Source: Bacteroidales bacterium
GTDB lineage: Bacteria > Bacteroidota > Bacteroidia > Bacteroidales > UBA932
Reading direction: 5' to 3'
Assembly: GCA_017546125.1 (NCBI GenBank)
Contig: JAFYXO010000019.1
Span: 1-64,000 of the forward strand
DNA: 64,000 nucleotides
Numbering within the stretch: the first letter of the stretch is position 1; each line of letters opens with the position of its first letter. Below, in pieces: positions 8,854 through 16,712 of the stretch. The position numbers were made by a program, and so were the translations under genes. The notes beneath the pieces were generated by a model that saw only the letters and a list, made by a program, of their open reading frames with translations, had not been told where the DNA came from and did not search any database.

Positions 8854-9674
8854 AAAGCTTTATAACAAGAACTTTAAGCGCAATCGTTTTTGCTGCTATT
8901 ATGCTAGGGGGACTTTTATGGACCCCTATGGCATTTTGTATAGTATTCGGACTTGTCATCGTGGTGATGATGTATGAGTACCTCAATATTACCATTGGCA
9001 AGAAGCTCTGCTTCGGGCAGTGGCTCTCTATCCTGAGCGGACTTTTCCTATTTGTAGGGGTCTTCTCCGTGAGATATTTCGGGCTTAATCCGGGTATTTT
9101 GTTTGCATTGGCATTGCCACTATCATTGATCTTCATCTCCCTTCTTTGGCAGAAAGGGGACTATAGCAGCTACCCTTACCTTTTGAGTGCCATTGTCTAT
9201 ATTGCATTGCCTTTCACCCTATTGGATCTTCTCGCTTTTGACTATGCAGGTCGTTTCAACGGAGTGATTGTGTTGGCACTCTTCATTATCCTTTGGGCTT
9301 CTGATGTGGGCGCATACCTTTTCGGAATGACCTTCGGCCAAAAGAACGGTCACAAACTGTTCCCGTCGATCTCTCCGAAGAAGTCGTGGGAGGGTTATAT
9401 CGGCAGTTTCTTCGTGAGTGCAGTGGTAGGATTTTACCTTGCAAAATTTGACCTTCTCCCTTTCAAATATGTTCATGCAGTGGTTCTGGCTATCGTGATC
9501 AATGTCTTTGCGACACTTGGCGACCTGGTGGAATCACAGCTCAAACGCAATTTTGATGTGAAAGATTCGGGTAAAATCATGCCTGGTCACGGCGGGCTCC
9601 TAGACAGGTTTGACGGAGCATTAATTGCTTTTCCGATAGCAATTGCCTATATTTACATCTTCGGACTAATCTAA
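8850..9674 (+). CDS. cdsA: Phosphatidate cytidylyltransferase
   Basis: Makes CDP-diacylglycerol from phosphatidate and CTP in the inner membrane, the branch point of phospholipid synthesis. It is a 274-aa polytopic protein (about eight hydrophobic segments). The CdsA signature S-x-x-K-R-N-x4-KD-x-G-x3-PGHGG-x2-DR-x-D is at residues 229-255. It is translationally coupled to ftsH by a 4-bp ATGA overlap and is followed 15 nt later by psd. Confidence 0.96.
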   Translation: MKSFITRTLSAIVFAAIMLGGLLWTPMAFCIVFGLVIVVMMYEYLNITIGKKLCFGQWLSILSGLFLFVGVFSVRYFGLNPGILFALALPLSLIFISLLWQKGDYSSYPYLLSAIVYIALPFTLLDLLAFDYAGRFNGVIVLALFIILWASDVGAYLFGMTFGQKNGHKLFPSISPKKSWEGYIGSFFVSAVVGFYLAKFDLLPFKYVHAVVLAIVINVFATLGDLVESQLKRNFDVKDSGKIMPGHGGLLDRFDGALIAFPIAIAYIYIFGLI

Positions 9675-9689
9675 ACCTAAACCTAAAAT

Positions 9690-10346
9690 ATGAAAGTACA
9701 CAAAGAGGGGTATAAAACCATTTTTATCACGCTGACTCTAGCGATAATTTTCTCGATCATAGCTTTGGATATCTTTGACTACACTATGTGGGCATGGGTA
9801 GCTGTAGCACTTTTTATCGGTTTTACCATTTTTATTCTCTCATTCTTCAGAGTCCCTGTGAGGGTGGCAAATGGTAGCGGTACACTCGTAAGTGCCCCTG
9901 CTGACGGAAAGGTGGTTATCGTTGAGGAGGTGGAAGAGCCTGAATATTTCAAAGGTAAGAGGATTCAGGTCTCAGTTTTCATGTCATTCTTCAATGTGCA
10001 TGTGAACTGGTTCCCCGTAAGTGGTGAGGTGGTGCACTACAAATACCATCCCGGTAAATATGTGGCAGCATTCTACCCCAAATCATCAGAGAAAAATGAG
10101 AGGACTACTATCGTGATCCGCAATGAGAACGGTACAGAGGTCCTTACCCGTCAGATTGCCGGCCTTTTCGCCAGAAGGGTGGTTTGTTATGCCCAGAAGG
10201 GGAAAAAGGTAGAGGCTGGTGGACCTGAGGGGTTCATCAAGTTCGGTTCACGTGCAGACATTTTCCTTCCACTCGATGCCAAACTTAATGTGAAAGTGGG
10301 AGATAAAGTGGTGGGCTCAGAATCGATTATAGCAGAGATTAAATAG
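9690..10346 (+). CDS. psd: Phosphatidylserine decarboxylase (short, PSD-B type)
   Basis: Converts phosphatidylserine to phosphatidylethanolamine. The 218-aa proenzyme has two N-terminal membrane segments (about 11-28 and 33-51). The self-cleavage site is Gly186-Ser187 in KFGSRADIF; Ser187 should become the pyruvoyl prosthetic group. The His residues in FFNVHVNWFP and KYHPG match the family. The length is that of the short archaetidylserine/phosphatidylserine decarboxylases, not the approximately 320-aa E. coli form. It follows cdsA, so two steps of lipid synthesis are cotranscribed with ftsH. Confidence 0.94.
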   Translation: MKVHKEGYKTIFITLTLAIIFSIIALDIFDYTMWAWVAVALFIGFTIFILSFFRVPVRVANGSGTLVSAPADGKVVIVEEVEEPEYFKGKRIQVSVFMSFFNVHVNWFPVSGEVVHYKYHPGKYVAAFYPKSSEKNERTTIVIRNENGTEVLTRQIAGLFARRVVCYAQKGKKVEAGGPEGFIKFGSRADIFLPLDAKLNVKVGDKVVGSESIIAEIK

Positions 10347-10367
10347 TAACAAATTAAAATTAGAGAT

Positions 10368-11720
10368 ATGAAACAATACATCGCTGAAAACCAGGACAGA
10401 TTTCTTAATGAACTGTTTGAATTGCTGAGAATCCCTTCGGTAAGTTCCCAATCCGCACATAAGGATGATATGGTGACTTGCGCCAACAAATTGGTTGAGC
10501 TCCTTTTGGCTGCCGGTGCAGATAGTGCACAAGTGTATCCGACTAAGGGTCACCCTGTAGTTTTTGGCGAGAAACGTTTCGATCCAAGCAGACCTACCAT
10601 CCTGGTATACGGTCACTACGATGTGCAGCCTGTGGATCCTATCGAGCTATGGAAATCAAATCCATACGAGCCTGAGATCCGTGACGGCGCTATCTATGCA
10701 AGGGGTGCAAACGACGATAAAGGTCAGCTATTCATGCACGTAAAGGCATTTGAATACCTTGTGAAGAAAGGTCTTGTAAACCACAATATCAAGTTTATCC
10801 TTGAGGGTGAGGAGGAGATCGGTTCTCCAAGTTTGGCAGAGTGGGCTAAAGAGCACAAGGATCTTCTTGCTTGCGATATTATGCTTGTATCCGATACCAC
10901 AATGATAAGCGAGAAAGTTCCATCTATCAACTGCGGTATGAGGGGCCTTGCTTATGTGGAGGTAGAGGTTACAGGTCCTAATAAAGACCTTCACTCAGGT
11001 CACTATGGTGGAGCTGTGGTGAACCCTATCAACGCACTTTGCAAGATGATTGACCAGCTTATCGACGATAAGGGCCATATCACTATCAAAGGCTTCTATG
11101 ATGATGTGGTAGAGCTTTCGGCAGAGGACCGTGCAATGTTGGCGCGTGCTCCATTTGACGAGAAAGAGTACAAAGAGTTCCTTGATATCGATGCAGTCTC
11201 TGGTGAAGAGGGATATTCTACCATGGAGAGAACCGGTATCCGTCCATGTCTGGATGTAAACGGTATCTGGGGTGGCTTCATCGGAGAGGGCTCAAAGACT
11301 GTCCTTCCATCTGTGGCACACGCCAAGATCTCAATGCGTCTGGTTCCAAATCAGGATTGCAATAAGATTGCGAAATTGTTCGAAGAACACTTTATGTCGA
11401 TCGCACCTGCAGGTGTGAGGGTGAAAGTTACCCCTCATCACGGCGGAAACGGTTTCCTTATCCCTATCTCCTCACCTGCATACAAAGCAGCAGCCAAAGC
11501 GATGGAAGAGGTGTACGGCATCGAGCCTGTGCCAAGCCGTGGTGGCGGTTCTATCCCTATCCTTGCAGATATGCAACAGATCCTTCAGGCAGATCCTCTT
11601 CTAATGGGATTCGGTTTGGAGAGAGATACCATCCACTCACCCAATGAGAGCTACCTTCTGTCCCAACTGTGGAGAGGAATGGAGTCTATCGCATTGTTCT
11701 ACAAATACTTTGACAAATAA
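10368..11720 (+). CDS. M20 family dipeptidase
   Basis: Zinc di/tripeptidase of 450 aa, probably cytoplasmic (no signal peptide). Metal ligands are visible in YGHYDVQPVDP (His83, Asp85), and the catalytic Glu pair is in LEGEEEIGSPS. A dimerisation (lid) domain is inserted at about residues 195-360, with HSGHYGG just before it. The closest familiar group is the M20 carnosinase/CNDP-like dipeptidases; the substrate cannot be read from sequence. It lies 21 nt after psd and 12 nt before pyrF. Confidence 0.9.
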   Translation: MKQYIAENQDRFLNELFELLRIPSVSSQSAHKDDMVTCANKLVELLLAAGADSAQVYPTKGHPVVFGEKRFDPSRPTILVYGHYDVQPVDPIELWKSNPYEPEIRDGAIYARGANDDKGQLFMHVKAFEYLVKKGLVNHNIKFILEGEEEIGSPSLAEWAKEHKDLLACDIMLVSDTTMISEKVPSINCGMRGLAYVEVEVTGPNKDLHSGHYGGAVVNPINALCKMIDQLIDDKGHITIKGFYDDVVELSAEDRAMLARAPFDEKEYKEFLDIDAVSGEEGYSTMERTGIRPCLDVNGIWGGFIGEGSKTVLPSVAHAKISMRLVPNQDCNKIAKLFEEHFMSIAPAGVRVKVTPHHGGNGFLIPISSPAYKAAAKAMEEVYGIEPVPSRGGGSIPILADMQQILQADPLLMGFGLERDTIHSPNESYLLSQLWRGMESIALFYKYFDK

Positions 11721-11732
11721 TATACCGATATA

Positions 11733-12542
11733 ATGACCTACGAAGAACTATATTCTCAGATTGAGAAGAAGAAAAGCTGCCTTTGTGTGGGGCTTGATAC
11801 AGATTTGAAGAAAATCCCATCGCACCTGTTGTCGATGGAGAACCCTATTTTTGAGTTCAACAAAGCTATAGTGGATGCAACTGCACCATATTGCGTAGCA
11901 TATAAGCCAAACATCGCTTTCTATGAGGCAGAGGGTGTTTCAGGGTGGCAACAACTCGAGATGACCGTCTCTTATATCCGTGAGAAATACCCGGAAATGT
12001 TCATCATTGCTGATGCAAAAAGGGGTGATATCGGAAATACAGCGGCACTTTATGCGAAGGCATTTTTCGAGAAGATGGACTTCGATGCTGTGACATTGGC
12101 TCCATATATGGGAAGGGATGCTATCGATCCATTCCTGAAATATGAGGGTAAATGGGTTATCGTGTTGGCATTGACCTCCAACCCTTCGGCAGAAGATTTC
12201 GAGACCAAGGTTCTTGAAGATGGTCGTCCTCTATTCCGTGAGGTGATAGAGAATATGAATGATATAGTACCTGAGTCGCATCAGAGGGTGATGTATGTGG
12301 TAGGCGCTACCAGAGCTGAGAAGCTTGCTGAGATCAGAGAGTTCTGCCCAAAACATTTCTACCTGGTGCCAGGTGTAGGTGCACAGGGCGGATCTGCTGA
12401 GGAGGTTCTCAAATATGGTTCAAATGATGCGTGTGGTGTACTTATCAACTCTTCACGTGCCATCATCTACGCCTCAAAAGGTGAGGATTTCGCTCAGGCT
12501 GCAGGTGAAGCAGCCAAGAACAGCGGTTGTTATTGGAAATAG
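11733..12542 (+). CDS. pyrF: Orotidine 5'-phosphate decarboxylase
   Basis: Last step of UMP synthesis, decarboxylating OMP. Its 269 aa belong to the longer type 2 PyrF family. The catalytic Lys/Asp array is DAKRGDIGNT (residues 94-103), the substrate-binding region LCVGLDTDLKKIP is near the N-terminus, and the phosphate-binding PGVGAQGGS is near the C-terminus. Confidence 0.97.
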   Translation: MTYEELYSQIEKKKSCLCVGLDTDLKKIPSHLLSMENPIFEFNKAIVDATAPYCVAYKPNIAFYEAEGVSGWQQLEMTVSYIREKYPEMFIIADAKRGDIGNTAALYAKAFFEKMDFDAVTLAPYMGRDAIDPFLKYEGKWVIVLALTSNPSAEDFETKVLEDGRPLFREVIENMNDIVPESHQRVMYVVGATRAEKLAEIREFCPKHFYLVPGVGAQGGSAEEVLKYGSNDACGVLINSSRAIIYASKGEDFAQAAGEAAKNSGCYWK

Positions 12543-12554
12543 GGTAGTGCCACT

Positions 12555-12926
12555 ATGGGAAAAGCTATAATGACCATCATTCTGTTGGTGGCATCAAATG
12601 TCTTTATGACACTGGCCTGGTATGGCCACTTGAAGCTGGCTGAATACAAATGGTTCAGTTCACTTCCACTTATCGGAGTGATAGCCATCAGCTGGATAAT
12701 CGCTTTCTTCGAGTACTGTCTTCAGGTACCTGCAAACAGAATGGGATTCATCGGTACCGGCGGACCATTCTCGCTGATGCAGTTGAAGGTGATTCAGGAG
12801 GTGATTACACTTACTGTCTTTGTGATTTTCAGCCTTGCGGTCTTCAAGACGGAGCAATTCAGACTCAATCACCTGATCGGTTTTGTCTTCCTCGTCCTGG
12901 CCGTCTACTTCATGTTCAAGAAATAA
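12555..12926 (+). CDS. DUF486 family membrane protein
   Basis: Small integral membrane protein of 123 aa with four hydrophobic segments (about 4-20, 34-52, 70-92, 100-120). It carries the family's conserved stretch FEYCLQVPANRMG, recognised as DUF486, related in shape to small multidrug-resistance/EamA-type proteins. The function is unknown. It is last in the run from psd to pyrF and ends immediately before the 51-bp repeat array, whose first unit could double as its terminator. Confidence 0.85.
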   Translation: MGKAIMTIILLVASNVFMTLAWYGHLKLAEYKWFSSLPLIGVIAISWIIAFFEYCLQVPANRMGFIGTGGPFSLMQLKVIQEVITLTVFVIFSLAVFKTEQFRLNHLIGFVFLVLAVYFMFKK

Positions 12927-12930
12927 AAGT

Positions 12931-13469
12931 CGGGGGCGGAATGATATTTTCTGCCCCCGATTTGTTAACAATCTCTCCCCGCGGGGGTAAAAGTGCCAGT
13001 TTCGCCCCCGAGTCACCAACATTCCTGTCCGGCGGGGGTAAAAGTGCCTGTTTCGCCCCCGAATGACCAATATTCCTATCCGGCGGGGGTAAAAGTGCCA
13101 GTTTCGCCCCCGAGTCACCAATATTCCTCTCCCGCGGGGGTAAAAGTGCCAGTTTCGCCCCCGAGTCACCAACATTCCTATCCGGCGGGGGTAAAAGCAT
13201 CAGTTTCGCCCCCGAGTCACCAACATTCCTGTCCGGCGGGGGTAAAAATGCCAGTTTCGCCCCCGAGTCACCAATATTCCTGTCCAGCGGGGGTAAAAGT
13301 GCTTGTTTCGCCCCCGAGTGACCAACTTTCCTATCCGTCGGGGGTAAAAGTGCCAGTTTCGCTCCAGAGTCACCAACATTCCTGTCCGGCGGGGGTAAAA
13401 GTGCTTTTTTTGCCCCCGAGTGACCAACATTCCTCTCCGGCGGGGGTAAAAATGCCAGTTTCGCCCCCG
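12931..13469. repeat. 51-bp palindromic tandem array, 11 units
   Basis: Units begin with CGGGGG at 12931, 12982, 13033, 13084, 13135, 13186, 13237, 13288, 13339, 13390 and 13441, an exact period of 51. Each unit is a 29-bp imperfect palindrome (arms CGGGGG/CCCCCG, core AAAAGTGCCAGTTT) plus a 22-bp linker beginning AGTCACCAA. The first unit has the same arms and register but a different loop and linker. Unit 9 (13339) has a damaged right arm (GCTCCAG), and the last unit ends after its palindrome. Because 51 = 3 x 17 and units lack stops, long frames of 17-residue repeats run on both strands; I regard these as by-products. The array lies between DUF486 (plus) and the HUH gene (minus). Confidence 0.95.
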
Positions 13470-13496
13470 CCTCCCAGATAGGCCGGACCGACAGAG

Positions 13497-14396
13497 CTAC
13501 TTTGAAGAAAGTGGGAACATACTGTCCACATCATAAATATCCATTCTCAGAATCCTGGATACCTGACTGTTGCTGGCATGGTAATCAAAATGCATACATT
13601 TTGCCAACTCGTACTTCGCATTGCTGTCCAACTTGGTCAGCGCAAATGTACCAAACCTGTCATAGCTGATTTTTCTCAGGACAGAATACATCTCATTATC
13701 TGATAGGTATAGAGAGTCACCTATCATTTGTGCCACTTCTTTATATGCCTCAACCCCCTTCGTAACAGATGAAAAGTAGTCGTGTGCATTATAGAAAAGG
13801 CTTTCAGCTTCCTTTACATGACAATACGATAGGGGAGAGATATATTCTTCTTGCATAAAGTAATGTGATGGACAATTAATGTCATGGCTATGAAACATGG
13901 CTCTTTTAACCTTATAGGGTAGAGAGCTATACAAGCCACCTGATGATATCGGCATATTGAAGAAGAACATATTGGCTCCCCAAGGATAGGTAAATGGGGT
14001 GTACTCCTTGTTGACAACATATCCGTTCCTGTTGATATATACAATATTGATCCTGAACTGATTGACATTTTCTATCTTTTTAATGCCATACTCGCAGGGG
14101 TGAATCTTATAACCTTTGAGATTGCAGAGCATCTTGGCCAATCTGCATTGGAATTCCTCAAAGAACACCCTTACTATATCAAGCTTACCTGAAATAAGGT
14201 AGTGGTGGTGATTATTCATCAGCTGGAAAGTGTACACAGTCACTTCCGGATATTTCCCGGCAAAAAGGGCTGTCAGATTCATCCCCAATACAAAATCCTC
14301 CTTGTCTCGATAGATATTGTCGCTCTCTTTTCCCGGTGTGTAGAGATGCCAGCAAGGACCATTTTTCTGGCATAATTCAATAAATTTTCTCTCCAT
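13497..14396 (-). CDS. RAYT-like HUH (Y1) transposase-family protein
   Basis: 299 aa. The N-terminal half has the Y1-transposase/REP-associated tyrosine transposase layout: a beta-strand histidine in WHLYTPG (His17), an IYRDKEDF segment, the metal-binding motif LMNNHHHYLI (His63 and His65; the usual form is MPNHVHLL), and a helix with the candidate nucleophile Tyr120 in NIVYINRNGY followed by TYPWGAN, which parallels YIhxNP..YPWSS of RAYTs. The C-terminal 150 residues are an extension with a possible helix-turn-helix near 262-290. No IS200-type ends or TnpB partner are visible, so it looks like a resident single gene. The stop codon is 27 bp from the last repeat unit. Confidence 0.8.
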   Translation of the reverse strand: MERKFIELCQKNGPCWHLYTPGKESDNIYRDKEDFVLGMNLTALFAGKYPEVTVYTFQLMNNHHHYLISGKLDIVRVFFEEFQCRLAKMLCNLKGYKIHPCEYGIKKIENVNQFRINIVYINRNGYVVNKEYTPFTYPWGANMFFFNMPISSGGLYSSLPYKVKRAMFHSHDINCPSHYFMQEEYISPLSYCHVKEAESLFYNAHDYFSSVTKGVEAYKEVAQMIGDSLYLSDNEMYSVLRKISYDRFGTFALTKLDSNAKYELAKCMHFDYHASNSQVSRILRMDIYDVDSMFPLSSK

Positions 14397-14415
14397 AATA
14401 TCTCACTTCACATAT

Positions 14416-14518
14416 TTTGGTAAAGGTAGATAAAGAAAAATTACCGGGCCATACGCTAAACGGCTATAAACGGATAAGTTTAAAACAATGTCTAAAAATT
14501 ATTGTTACCTTTACCAAA
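14416..14518. promoter_or_regulatory. Divergent promoter region with perfect 13-bp inverted repeat
   Basis: TTTGGTAAAGGTA (14416-14428) is repeated inverted as TACCTTTACCAAA (14506-14518). The outward-facing TACCTTTA copies lie 19 nt before the HUH gene start and 16 nt before the lipoprotein start. Each resembles a -7 TAnnTTTG element with one mismatch, so both genes may share the same promoter or regulator signal. Confidence 0.55.
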
Positions 14519-14534
14519 TCTAATATTTTCGCAT

Positions 14535-15413
14535 ATGAAAAAACTACTTCTTATCGTCTCTGTCATCCTGATTGCTGCATCATGTCAGCCAAAATGTGAT
14601 GATCCAAACTGTCAAACATTCAAAAACGCCAAGTGGGAAGTTACCGAAATTGAGAAGGGTATCACCCTGAAACAGTATCACTTCCAGGGCGAAGAGCAGA
14701 TTTTTGAATCTTCACAATATGTCAGCATTATTGAGATCGATGTGAAAGCAGCCAAAAAAGGTCGCTGGGCATTGGCAAATGACCCTGGAAAAATTACCCA
14801 GACCAGCAAGTTTGCGGCAGACAGCGGTGCCCTTGTAGCTATGAACGGTACATTCTACAATATGCGTGTGCCTTATAATAGTGTAAGCTTCTTCAGAAAA
14901 TATGGTGAACTTTGCTATGAGTTTACTGAGAATATGGGGCAAAGGGATAACGGTGCAGTGGCCATCAAAGCTGACGGTCAGGTATATCTTGTAGCTGCTC
15001 CTGTCGATACAGCAGGTATGGTGCTTGATAAAGAGTGGGCTATCAATATCGCTGAGCCACACGTAATGGGAAGCGGTCCGCTACTTATGATGGACGGCAA
15101 GGAGGCTTATCTTGACCAAAGCTCATTCAACAAGAACCGCCACCCAAGAAGTGCTCTGGCTACCAATTCTAGGAAGGTGTTCCTTATCACTGTGGATGGT
15201 CGCGCAAAGGGTGTGGCTGATGGTATGAGCCTTCCTGAATTTACCAAAGTAATGCACTATTTAGGTGCCGATTCAGCCCTCAATTTGGATGGCGGCGGAT
15301 CCACTACACTATATGTAAAGGGTATGGGTATCGTTAACCACCCATCAGACAACAAACAGTTTGACAAGGAGGGTGAAAGATATGTTGTAAACTCCCTTCT
15401 ATTCATCAAATAG
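14535..15413 (+). CDS. NAGPA-domain (phosphodiester glycosidase-like) lipoprotein
   Basis: 292 aa from ATG at 14535; an upstream ATG in frame (14502) is not used because the signal sequence starts here. The signal MKKLLLIVSVILIAASC is a lipobox with Cys17, so the protein should be lipidated. The body matches the NAGPA/DUF2233 family (phosphodiester alpha-GlcNAcase-like), with LVAMNGTFYN, a region NSRKVFLITVDGR, and the conserved ALNLDGGGSTTLYV. It is probably a periplasmic or surface hydrolase acting on phosphodiester-linked sugars; the substrate is unknown. It is first of three exported hydrolases spaced 15-27 nt apart. Confidence 0.87.
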   Translation: MKKLLLIVSVILIAASCQPKCDDPNCQTFKNAKWEVTEIEKGITLKQYHFQGEEQIFESSQYVSIIEIDVKAAKKGRWALANDPGKITQTSKFAADSGALVAMNGTFYNMRVPYNSVSFFRKYGELCYEFTENMGQRDNGAVAIKADGQVYLVAAPVDTAGMVLDKEWAINIAEPHVMGSGPLLMMDGKEAYLDQSSFNKNRHPRSALATNSRKVFLITVDGRAKGVADGMSLPEFTKVMHYLGADSALNLDGGGSTTLYVKGMGIVNHPSDNKQFDKEGERYVVNSLLFIK

Positions 15414-15428
15414 GAGACACAGCCAAAT

Positions 15429-16685
15429 ATGAAATACATTTTCCACTTTATAGTAGCTGCCTTATTGTTAGGCAGCTGCTCTTCCGACATTGTTGTATCT
15501 CATCAGGAGAAGAGCGCCTACACCATAACTACATCTCCAGCTGAAACCAATGAGACCCAGATGAATTTCAGCTGGGCTACTGATACCACCATTACTGAGG
15601 CTACCCTCGAGGTGACAAAGGTGAACGACAAAAGGTGGAAGAAATCTGTTACCCAGACATTCAAAGGTGTCCTTTGTACCACTTTTGACAGTGTTTACTC
15701 AAAAACTCACGACGGAAAGGACTTCTACGAAGATGTTGTTATCAATAAATACAACGCTACTGTCACAGGTCTTGTTCCCGATACCCGTTACAAATACAGA
15801 GTCATCACCACTGATACCTCATCAGTGCACTATTTCCATACTGCTGGGGCCAGAAACTGGGAGGCGTGTATCATTTCAGATTTCCATGTCTACTCTCCAC
15901 TATACGGCAGGACCCAGTCTGCGATGGATATGATAGCCACTGTCGAGAACTACAAACCATTTGACTGGATACTCCATCTGGGGGACATCACAGCATGGGG
16001 TGGCAGTTATACCTTCTGGAAAGACCTTTATAAGGAGGCTCCATTCCATAAATATATGTGGGCCGGAGTCAATGGCAATCACGACAATATGACCCGCGGA
16101 TATATCCGTACCACCAATGAGTTCTTCCGTGATGCTGCAGCTTATCCGCGCAACGGATATCCTGGAGAGGAGGGTGTCTGCTACCATTTCCGCTACGGTG
16201 ACGTCCTTTTCATCATGCTGAACAATGAGAACATGAGAGACAGCTCGGGACTGGCAGCAGCTCAGCAATGGGTACGTGAGGTGGTTGCCCAAAATCCTGC
16301 ACCTTATAAGGTGGTGTGCGAGCACTACCAGTGGTTTTTCGGAAAAGATGGAAGCACTTCCCAGTATGGCAGATGGGCATCTCTTTTCGATGAACTTGGA
16401 ATCAATCTCGCCCTTGCTGGCAATAACCATATCTATGTCAGCACCCATAAACTGAACAATACCGTCTATATCCAGACACCATCTTCAGATAATGAGCGTG
16501 GTGTGGAATATGATCCTGCCGCTCCCCTTAAAGAGAATGGCGACAAGATCAAATTCCGCTGGAGCGAGGGTTCTAATACTGTGGGAGCCATGCACATGAA
16601 GGTAACCCCCGAGAAGATGACTCTGGTCCTCCTCGACCGTTACGGAAACGTGCTGGATACCAATTATATCTATCCTAATATTTAG
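15429..16685 (+). CDS. Metallophosphatase lipoprotein with fibronectin III-like domain
   Basis: 418 aa with lipobox LLGSC (Cys17). Residues about 28-138 form a beta-rich fibronectin III/purple-acid-phosphatase N-terminal domain. The calcineurin-like phosphoesterase follows, with all five metal motifs: SDFH (Asp151, His153), GD (185-186), GNHDN (216-220), His299 in CEHY, and GNNHIY (331-336). It should be an exported dinuclear metal phosphoesterase. It sits between the NAGPA lipoprotein and the M28 peptidase and is likely in the same operon. Confidence 0.9.
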   Translation: MKYIFHFIVAALLLGSCSSDIVVSHQEKSAYTITTSPAETNETQMNFSWATDTTITEATLEVTKVNDKRWKKSVTQTFKGVLCTTFDSVYSKTHDGKDFYEDVVINKYNATVTGLVPDTRYKYRVITTDTSSVHYFHTAGARNWEACIISDFHVYSPLYGRTQSAMDMIATVENYKPFDWILHLGDITAWGGSYTFWKDLYKEAPFHKYMWAGVNGNHDNMTRGYIRTTNEFFRDAAAYPRNGYPGEEGVCYHFRYGDVLFIMLNNENMRDSSGLAAAQQWVREVVAQNPAPYKVVCEHYQWFFGKDGSTSQYGRWASLFDELGINLALAGNNHIYVSTHKLNNTVYIQTPSSDNERGVEYDPAAPLKENGDKIKFRWSEGSNTVGAMHMKVTPEKMTLVLLDRYGNVLDTNYIYPNI

Positions 16686-16712
16686 TTCCACTTCTTAAAT
16701 CAAACAAAAACT

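Noticed and set aside
12931-13469. CRISPR array
   Set aside because: The period and palindromic unit look similar, but the 22-bp linkers are near-identical in place of unique spacers, and no cas genes are nearby.
12993-13481. Protein of 17-residue repeats (and minus-strand counterparts)
   Set aside because: The frames stay open only because the 51-bp unit is divisible by three and lacks stops. There is no ribosome site, frames exist on both strands, and substitutions do not favour any frame.
13497-14396. Complete IS200/IS605 insertion sequence
   Set aside because: No subterminal hairpin ends flanking the gene on both sides and no TnpB gene; the 51-bp array lies on one side only.
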